A stretch of DNA of 64,000 bases from Adenophora triphylla var. japonica. Lineage: Eukaryota > Streptophyta > Magnoliopsida > Asterales > Campanulaceae. Below the pieces are notes generated by a model that was not told the DNA's origin, did no database searches, and saw only the letters and a list, made by a program, of their open reading frames with translations. Position numbers and translations under genes: made by a program. The stretch is taken from assembly GCA_022495995.1 (NCBI GenBank), contig JAFEMH010002094.1, positions 204,001 through 268,000 of the forward strand. The letters run 5' to 3'. Below, in pieces: positions 58,051 to 64,000 of the stretch. Every line of letters starts with the position of its first letter. The stretch's first letter is position 1.

Positions 58051-58399
58051 ACCCCTAAACCCTAAATCATATACTTATAACCCGAACCCTTAACCCTAAA
58101 TCCTAAACAAATGAAAGTATATAAAAGAAAAGAGGAACGGACTATCCTATATTTATTTATTTATTTATTATTTTTTATTCACTAGGAAATAATATTTTAG
58201 ACTTTGTTAATTAGTGTTTTTTTTTTACAAAAACGTATAGAAAAAGATAGAAAAAAAAAGTAAATAAATGAAAGTATATAGAATAAAAGAGGTACGGACT
58301 ACCCTTTATTTATTATTTTTTAATTTTTTATTGAATAGAAAATAATATTTTATACTTTGTTAATTAGTGATTTTTTAAAAAAATATTAAAAACAAAATT

Positions 58400-59028
58400 A
58401 AATAACCACCACCGACGGAATAATTTCGTCGCTGATAAATAAAAAAAAAATTAAAACAAAATTAAATTATCACCGACGGATTTATTCCGTCGCTGAAAAT
58501 TAAAAACAAAATTAAATTATCACCGACGGAAATATTCTGTCGCTGATAAATTAAACAAAATTAAAAATTAAATTAAATTATAACCAACGGAAAAATTCCG
58601 TTGCTGATAAATTATAAAAAATAAAAACAAATTTAAATTATCACTGACGAAAATATTCCATCGCTGTTAAATTAAAAAAAAAATAAAAATTAAATTAAAT
58701 TATCACCGACGGAATTATTCCGTCGCTGATAAATTAAACAAAATTAAAAAAATATTCAATTCACACCGACGGACTAATTTCACCGCTGATAAAAGAAATA
58801 GCGACGAAAAATTCCGTCGGTAAAGTCAGGACCGGTCAAACACACATTAGTGGCGGTATTGAAACGAATATTCGACGAATATTCGTTTTTAGCGACGGAA
58901 TCCAGCGGCGGAATTAAATTCCGTCGATAATTTCGGCGCCAAATTTTTTTCGTCGCTATAGCATGATTTCCGCCGCTATATAGTGATGGAATAATTCCGC
59001 CGCTGGGTATTCCGTCGCTAAAGACACA
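58400..59028. repeat. Right subterminal repeat array of the CACTA element
   Basis: ACCGACGGAATAATTTCGTC, CACCGACGGATTTATTCCGT and relatives about every 60 bp, mostly of the form CACCGACGGAA...TTCCGTCGCTGAT with AAATTAAA spacers. Confidence 0.88.
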
Positions 59029-59041
59029 ACTTCTAGTAGTG

Positions 59042-59443
59042 AAAGCCAAGTCTCCTTGGTTGAAATGGAGAGAACATACTGGACCCCATGTTGGGATTTA
59101 TATCCTGAAAAGCTCTAGGTGATGCATTCTGACGCACCACAGACGAACCAACTTGAAGAGCAGAAACTTCATGTTGCAACCTGACAACATTGTTCATCAA
59201 CATTGTGGAGGTATCAGTTTGCATCATCATCTGGCGTCTCAATTCAGCCATCGTATTTGCCAGGCTGGAGACGATATCCAACAGAATTCCTTGTGTAGTT
59301 GCAACTGATGTCCCTCCTTGAACTTGGATCGAACATGTAGTGGAGCCAACATTTGGCTCGAAGTCAGTACTCCAGTGGTGGCTCCAGCTGAAGTCATAGC
59401 AGATGACATTCAGGTAGACATCTTGAATCTTTTTAATAATCAA
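59042..59443 (-). pseudogene. Gag N-terminal part of Tat copy B
   Basis: Minus strand reads IQVQGGTSVATTQGILLDIV, MLMNNVVRLQHEVSALQVGS and MGSSMFSPFQPRRLGFH, matching 1882-2559 of copy A. It stops at the CACTA insertion; the frame continues at 52864 and below. Confidence 0.87.
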
Positions 59444-59453
59444 AAGATTAAAG

Positions 59454-59471
59454 TTTCTACAGACGGCGCCA
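59454..59471 (-). other. Primer-binding site of Tat copy B
   Basis: Minus strand reads TGGCGCCGTCTGTAGAAA, close to the copy A site, three bases from the LTR. Confidence 0.75.
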
Positions 59472-59474
59472 AAC

Positions 59475-59991
59475 TGTTTTGATCAAATTTAAGCAATTCA
59501 ACTTCAAAGATGAGAATTGGACACAATGGAATATGATAATCAAAATTCAAGATGTAAAGACAAAGGATTTAACGAGGAAAGCCCTTGAACAATTTGTTCG
59601 CCGGCACAAAACCTCGAAACGGTGAAATATTATTAGTATGATGATCGGAATATTGAGTGTGAGTACAATGAGTGTTGTTAACCGTGTGTGTGTGTACATG
59701 TGTTGCTTTTTTCTCTTTAAAAACGAAGAAAATGTAACGGACATAACAGTTTTAATGCTATCCCTCCTCTTGCTCCTAAAAATCTGCAGGAGGTTGATGA
59801 GGATCCGCGCGTTGACAGAGTTTGAATGAGCGCTGAAGATAATTTTTGTGATCTTTTGACTCGGTCTTGAATAACGGTCCCTGAAAATAGGCCTATAATA
59901 ATAATTCTGCAAAACGTTTCTTTCATTCAAATTGTATCATTAAGTTGTTAGTTCAAGTTGGTAACCCAAGATAAGAAGTCAGGTCGTAACA
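59475..59991 (-). repeat. 5' LTR of Tat copy B
   Basis: Starts TGTTTTGATCAAA and matches 2615-3150. Shared AACGAGGAAAGCCCTTGAAC lies near 59571. The outer edge at 59991 (TAACA) is by comparison and approximate. Confidence 0.7.
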
Positions 59992-60334
59992 TGCTGCTGT
60001 AGATTTTCTATCCCAAATAGGTGCATATCTGTTATATGTTCTAGTGATCTAGAAATTGTACACGTAACTGAAATTTGTAATCTACATATTAATTGGATCC
60101 GCATGTTAATAATAGTTATTCTCTCTCTTTTTGTATATGTAGCCAATTCAATAAATAATATAAATTTGTGTGTTATTTGTGTAATTCTGTAAGTTATTCT
60201 CGTTTGGCACGGTCATGGCGTATAAAGTACATGCCATGCTGATTTGGCACGATAAAGTCTACAACCATGCGAAGGTATCACGACAATTTGAAGGTATTCA
60301 GAAGGTGAATATTTTTGCAAGAACTTTTGCACGG
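59992..60334. other. Flanking DNA related to 62150-62830
   Basis: GGTGCATATCTGTTATATG and TCTAGTGATCTAGAAATTG near 60019-60058, and CAATTCAATAAATAATATAA near 60144, resemble sequence on both sides of the 62250-62731 insertion. No gene seen. Confidence 0.55.
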
Positions 60335-60652
60335 CTGATGTCACAGGATTATCTTTTTTTTCCCAAGACAACGCCTATGCGGCCTGCCCTTGCCTCCAAG
60401 AACTGCAGCTCTCACCCATTGCTAATGCAGCAATAATTATACAAGAGGCACACACACACGAATCAGAAATGCACACGAAGATTACGGGTCAAACGCCCAA
60501 CCTTTTTTGTCGCAGCGGAAAACCAATATCAAAACCTGGCTCTGATACCAATTATTGCTGCATTAGCAATGGGTGAGGGCTGCTGTTCTTGGAGGCAAGG
60601 GCAGGCCGCATAGGCGTTGTCTTGGGAAAAAAAAAATAACCCTGTGACAGCT
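60335..60652. mobile_element. Palindromic copia-type LTR/PBS remnant
   Basis: Two inverted arms of about 104 bp (60335-60438 and 60550-60652) share CCCAAGACAACGCCTATGCG and ACCCATTGCTAATGCAGC. The loop ends in GGCTCTGATACCA (60538-60550), the complement of the initiator-Met PBS TGGTATCAGAGC used by plant copia elements, directly beside the right arm. A copia element would have direct repeats; here the arms are inverted. Confidence 0.65.
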
Positions 60653-60742
60653 GGCTAGCATTAGGCACACGTCCATGCAACGTTGTTTCGAGTTTTGGGC
60701 TTCGGCCTTCTCCTTTGGGATTTCTGGAACCTTGCTGTCTTA

Positions 60743-61803
60743 GGGGGCGTTTGGTTCGGTGGAAAAAAAAGTGAAGGAATGGAATTGTCAATGGAATGGA
60801 ATTGTAATGGAATTGGAATGGAAAAAAACTGGTCAACCCCCTCCGTTTGGTTGGCACGGAATGGAATGAAATTGTCATTCAATTCCTTCACAAATCATGT
60901 TTGGTTTGAAAATACAAATTATAGGAATGGAATGAAAGCATATAAAATGACCAATTTACCCTTTAAAAAAAAAATTTGGAGGGGGTGGGGGTGGGGGGAG
61001 GGTAGGCGTGAAAAAAAAAAAAAAAATTCGTGGGGGTGGGGGGTGGGGGGTGGGGGTGGGGGTAGGGTGGGGGGAGGGTAGGCAAAAAAAAAAAAAAAAA
61101 AATTCGTGGGGGTGGGGGGGGAGGGTGGGGGTGGGGGAAGGGTGGGGGTGGGGGATGGGGGGTGGGGGTGGGGGGTAGGGTGGGGGAGGGTAGGCAAAAA
61201 AAAAAAAAAAAAATTCGTGGGGGTGGGGGTGGGGGGTGGGGGTGGGGGTGGGGGGGTGGGTAGGGTGGGGGAGGGTAGGCAAAAAAAAAAAAAAAAATTC
61301 GTGGGGGTGGGGGGTGGGGGTGGGGGGTGGGGGTGGGGGTGGGGGGTGGGGGTGGGGGTAGGGTGGGGGAGGGTAGGCAAAAAAAAAAAAAAAAAAATTT
61401 CGTGGGGGTGGGGGGTGGGGGGTGGGGGGGGGTGGGGGTGGGGGTGGGGATGGGGGTAGGGTGGGGGAGGGTAGGCAGAAAAAAAAAAAAAAAATTCGTG
61501 GGGGTGGGGGGGTGGGGGGTGGGGGGGGTGGGGGGGGACGTAAGGGCTGGGTAGGGGCTGGGTAGGGGGTAGGGGTGGGTAGGGTTTGGGGGTATTTTGG
61601 TAAAAAAAAATTTTTTTTTTTCCATTCCCAAAGGAATTGGACTTTCCATCGATTTTATGAAGGAAAGTTGAATTCCTTCATTTGAAGGAATTCAACTTTC
61701 CTTCTAATTTTTTTTTAAAAACTTGAACCAAACGGAGGAAAGGAATGGAAAAGGGGGAGTTTTCCATTCCTTTCCCCCCTTTTCCTTCCAACCAAACGCC
61801 ACC
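60743..61803. mobile_element. Tourist-like (PIF/Harbinger) element with expanded G-rich array
   Basis: Ends GGGGGCGTTTGGTTCGG and, inverted, GGTGGCGTTTGGTTGG, flanked by TTA (60740-60742 and 61804-61806), the Harbinger target type. Subterminal parts are GGAATGGAATT-rich and complementary (AATTCCTTCATTTGAAGGAA near the right end). No transposase is present. The 1061 bp are inflated by the internal minisatellite. Confidence 0.85.
60966..61560 (+). repeat. G-rich minisatellite with poly(A) separators
   Basis: Six or seven units of about 76-110 bp, each A(14-18) then TTCGTGGGGGTGGGGG with variable runs of GGGGT, then GGGTAGGGTGGGGG and AGGGTAGGC. Unit starts (TTCGTGG) are near 61027, 61103, 61214, 61298, 61401 and 61496. 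The G runs have strong quadruplex potential. The Pro-rich minus-strand frames are artefacts. Confidence 0.95.
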
Positions 61804-61806
61804 TTA

Positions 61807-62239
61807 GTATTAGGATTATAAATATTTTCCTTTTTCCTAGAGTTGTTTAATACTTTCCATAGTTTAAGATTCTTATTTTTTTTTTATCAATTTGTCCTGG
61901 TTTAAGATTTTTATTTGCTTTCTTCCTTAAATAATAAAGTATGAATAATGTTTTGGACAATCTTGTCCCCATAAAGTTCATATATTTCAAAAAAAAAAAA
62001 AAAAAATCACTTACATATCTATTTTTAACTCAACTGATTTATAAATAGACAATTATATCATCCACTCACACTATATTTAACCCAATTTTATCTTATTTTC
62101 TTAATAATCGTATAAAGTCAAACTAAAAATATTAAACAAAACGGAGGGAGGAGTTCATATTGCTCATACGTTTTCCCGATTGGGGTGCACATATGTTATA
62201 TATTCTAGTTATCTAGAAATCGTGATCTATAATCTATAT
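61807..62239. other. AT-rich spacer, no gene seen
   Basis: Contains CGGAGGGAG near 62142 without a matching partner end. Its last 90 bp belong to the segment duplicated at 60010-60100. Confidence 0.5.
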
Positions 62240-62249
62240 ATTAGATTTG

Positions 62250-62731
62250 AGTAGGTCTGCTGAGAAATGCGTTTCTCCATAATTATGGAGAAACGTGTTT
62301 TTAATAGCCACAAGCTTTGCATTTGATATCCAGAAAAAAAAAACCCAAGGCCAAGATCAAAGCTTCTGGATATCCAGAAGCTTTGGGTTTGATATCCAGA
62401 AACTGTTAGGTGCATATCCAGAAGTATGTGAAATGTATATCCGTAAAGCTAGGTGCATATCCGTAAACTGTAGGTGCATATCCGTAAATGTGTTAGAGCA
62501 TATCCAGAAATTGCTATTGAAGGTTTCTGGATATCCAGAAACCTTCAAATGTATATCCAGAAACCATCAAATGAATATCCAGAAACATTTTGAAGGTTTC
62601 TGAATATTCATTTGAAGGTTTCTGAATATCACTTTCATAAGGTTCTGGATATCCAGTTCATTGTCGCGCGACAAGTCGGGATCCGTTTCTCCATAACTTA
62701 TGGAGAAACGCGTTTCTCCCTAGATTTTGGC
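62250..62731. mobile_element. Fold-back or MULE-type element with 10-bp target duplication
   Basis: ATTAGATTTG stands on both sides (62240-62249 and 62732-62741). Just inside each end is a hairpin: CGTTTCTCCATAATTATGG then AGAAACG at 62270-62297, and the near-identical copy with one extra C at 62683-62711. The ends are thus inverted repeats. The 380-bp interior has about 15 copies of ATATCCAGAAA or ATATCCGTAAA in both orientations. The flanks joined without the insert resemble 60010-60200, supporting a clean insertion. Confidence 0.78.
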
Positions 62732-62741
62732 ATTAGATTTG

Positions 62742-63055
62742 CATATCAATATTATTTGTTCTCCCTTTTTTTATACAACCAATTTAATTAATCTCGTAAA
62801 TTTGTGTGTTTGTGTTTGTTATTTTATGTCCTCTTTATGATACATCAATACTTTTTAAAAAAATAACAATTATTTTAAAGAAAAGGAAATATTAAAATGT
62901 GAAATGAATGGGATAGTGAAGCTAGGCAAGGCCATACCGGAAGATTATTGCAAGTTAAAAGTCACATGAAAAATGCAAGTTAATTAATTTCGAAAAATAT
63001 GATATATTTGTCCCCGTATTTAGATATATGACGCATATATACCTTTCATCTTTTT
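62742..63055. other. AT-rich flank, no gene seen
   Basis: First 90 bp resemble 60107-60190. The rest shows no recognised feature. Confidence 0.5.
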
Positions 63056-64000
63056 TTTTCTACTCATATACCCTCGTATAAACATTTAATTAGGGTAAAT
63101 TTGATTAAAACTAACTTTTCATCAAATTTTTAATGAAATTGCTGACTAAGATAGATTTATGATAATTTTGCATATCCACGTCATTTAAATTGGCCAGATA
63201 AGCTTGCTGACTATAAATAACTAAACTACGTCGTTTTACCCATTGAAAGAAAATTTCTTAAAATGACGTCATTTCATAAAACCCTTTAACTCTCTTCCTT
63301 CCCTACATTCCTCTCTCTCTCTCTCTCTCCAAATTTTCCCACCATCACTGGAAGAGAGAGAGCCAATCTTTACATCATCATCGATGGCGGTCGATACAAC
63401 TCAACTCCAACTCGCTTAAATCGCCGCCATCCTTGGACCCTAATCTCCCACCTCATGTTCGCCGCAAACAACCACCGTTCCCAAGTCGAATCTCTCTTCA
63501 ATCTCTGCAAACAAACCTAGCCTGATACCCTTTCTCTCAAGATTGCTCACCTCCTCCACTCTTCCCCTTATCCTGAAGCCCGCGCCATATCCGCAATCCT
63601 CCTCCGCAATATCCTCACTCGTGGCGATTCCTATCTCTACCTTCTCTCTCTCCTTCCACACAGTTGACCAACAAGTCAACGCTTCTCATTTCCGTCATCA
63701 ACGAATCCACCAAAACATCAACAAGAATCTTTGCGACACCGTCTCTTAGCTGGCCACCTCCATCGTCCCCGAAAATGGGTGGTCGAAGCTCTTGTTGTTT
63801 ACGTACAATTGTGTAAGTTTGAAAAATCCAAAACGACGTATTTTAGTTATTTATAGTAAGCAAGCTTGTATGGCCAATTGAAATTACGTTGATGTGCAAA
63901 ATTACCATAAATAAAGTAATTCTAGTCAGTAATTTCGTTAAAAATTTGACAAAAAGTTAGTTTTGATCAAATTTATTCTAATTAAATATTTATACGAGGA
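63056..64000. mobile_element. Candidate Pack-MULE carrying an importin-5 fragment (right end outside window)
   Basis: Left arm 63072-63245 and right arm 63815-64000 are inverted copies of about 170-185 bp. Matching blocks: CCTCGTATAAACATTTAATT against the complement of the last bases of the window, TTTGATTAAAACTAACTTTT, GATAATTTTGCATATCCACG, TAAATTGGCCAGATAAGCTT, and CTATAAATAACTAAACTACG. Long TIRs around a host gene piece are the Pack-MULE pattern. The 9-bp target duplication cannot be tested because the right end is cut off. Confidence 0.75.
63383..63808 (+). pseudogene. Captured importin-5 (karyopherin beta) N-terminal fragment
   Basis: The start MAVDTTQLQLA, a stop, then IAAILGP resembles the first residues of plant importin-5. 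After a short deletion the next frame reads LISHLMFAANNHRSQVESLF, NLCKQT, stop, PDTLSLKIAHLLHSSPYPEA and RAISAILLRNILTRGDSYLY, the first HEAT repeats. A further frame reads INKNLCDTVS, stop, LATSIVPENGW. Importin-5 carries cargo through nuclear pores; a full protein has over 1000 residues and only about the first 130 are here. Three stops and at least two frame changes make it non-functional. A CT-rich leader (63310-63330) that may be the host gene's 5' UTR was captured with it. Confidence 0.8.

Larger units (their letters stand above)
52865..59041. mobile_element. CACTA (En/Spm) transposon with captured TNL gene fragment, 6.2 kb
   Basis: Terminal inverted repeats CACTACCAGAA (52865) and, inverted, CACTACTAGAA (59041), flanked by a 3-bp duplication AAA (52862-52864 and 59042-59044). 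Subterminal arrays of CAGCGACGGAA-type repeats lie in both orientations at both ends, as in CACTA elements. It interrupts gag of Tat copy B precisely. A TNP1-like gene is present; no TNP2-type transposase was recognised, so it is probably non-autonomous. Confidence 0.93.
24297..59991 (-). mobile_element. Ty3/gypsy Tat-type retrotransposon copy B (about 6 kb, split by three insertions)
   Basis: Minus-strand pieces 59991-59042, 52864-51398 and 27929-24297 join in order: 5' LTR, PBS, gag, protease, RT, RNase H, second RNase H, integrase. Each gap is explained by a younger insertion with its own target duplication: CACTA (AAA), element 2 (CCTTG) and a hAT MITE (GAATTTTC). The integrase and 3' LTR are lost at the junction with the MULE fragment near 24297. 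Unlike elements 1 and 2 it carries RT and both RNases H. Confidence 0.88.

Noticed and set aside
58052..58105. Interstitial telomere repeat
   Set aside because: Only a few degenerate CCCTAAA-like units, adjacent to a microsatellite; too short to claim a telomere fusion.
60919..61649. Pro-rich minus-strand and Gly-rich plus-strand open frames up to 228 codons
   Set aside because: Translation of the G-rich minisatellite; overlapping frames on both strands and no non-repeat part.
61807..62150. Third Stowaway MITE ending in CGGAGGGAG near 62142
   Set aside because: No inverted partner end or TA duplication could be found to its left.

Overview
The window is nuclear DNA from a flowering plant, very probably a eudicot: a captured fragment resembles TIR-NBS-LRR (TNL) resistance genes, a class missing from grasses, and another resembles the N-terminus of plant importin-5. 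I found no intact host gene, tRNA, rRNA or CRISPR array. Almost everything is nested transposable elements, so this looks like repeat-rich intergenic DNA.

Layout. 1-3150: Ty3/gypsy Tat-type retrotransposon copy A (minus strand; protease, gag, PBS and 5' LTR). 3686-4106: partial extra LTR. 4107-21068: Tat/Ogre-like element 1 (minus strand). 21069-24298: unassigned DNA, two Stowaway MITEs, AT microsatellites and a truncated MuDR-type transposase pseudogene. 24297-59991: a second Tat-type element (copy B, minus strand), split by three later insertions: a 185-bp hAT-type MITE (26109-26293, 8-bp TSD GAATTTTC), the 23.5-kb element 2 (27930-51397, 5-bp TSD CCTTG) and a CACTA transposon (52865-59041, 3-bp TSD AAA). 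60335-64000: a palindromic copia-like LTR/PBS remnant, a Tourist-like element filled with a G-rich minisatellite, a fold-back element with a 10-bp TSD, and the visible part of a Pack-MULE carrying an importin-5 fragment.

Elements 1 and 2 are the most interesting part. Their LTRs differ greatly, but they share one plan: gag, protease and integrase on the minus strand, no recognisable reverse transcriptase/RNase H, and two antisense plus-strand accessory genes between integrase and 3' LTR. Gene A is a four-exon plant-mobile-domain gene whose exon 1 is exactly 168 nt in both elements and whose intron positions are conserved. Gene B is an intronless gene of about 500 codons with a PMD/DUF7745-like N-terminal region. 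Each element also carries a GC-rich palindrome (GGTCCGTACGGACC in element 1, TATCCGCGCGGATA in element 2, common core TCCGYRCGGA). It lies upstream of the LTR TATA box and again upstream of gene A and of gene B. I read this as a shared cis-regulatory circuit linking the LTR promoter with the antisense genes; I know of no description of it, but I could not search.

Two DNA transposons have captured host gene pieces. The CACTA element holds TNL leucine-rich-repeat exons with intron borders still visible, and the Pack-MULE holds the first part of an importin-5 gene between long inverted repeats. All captured and retroelement coding regions contain stops or frameshifts, except that gene B of element 2 needs only one frame change to be open.
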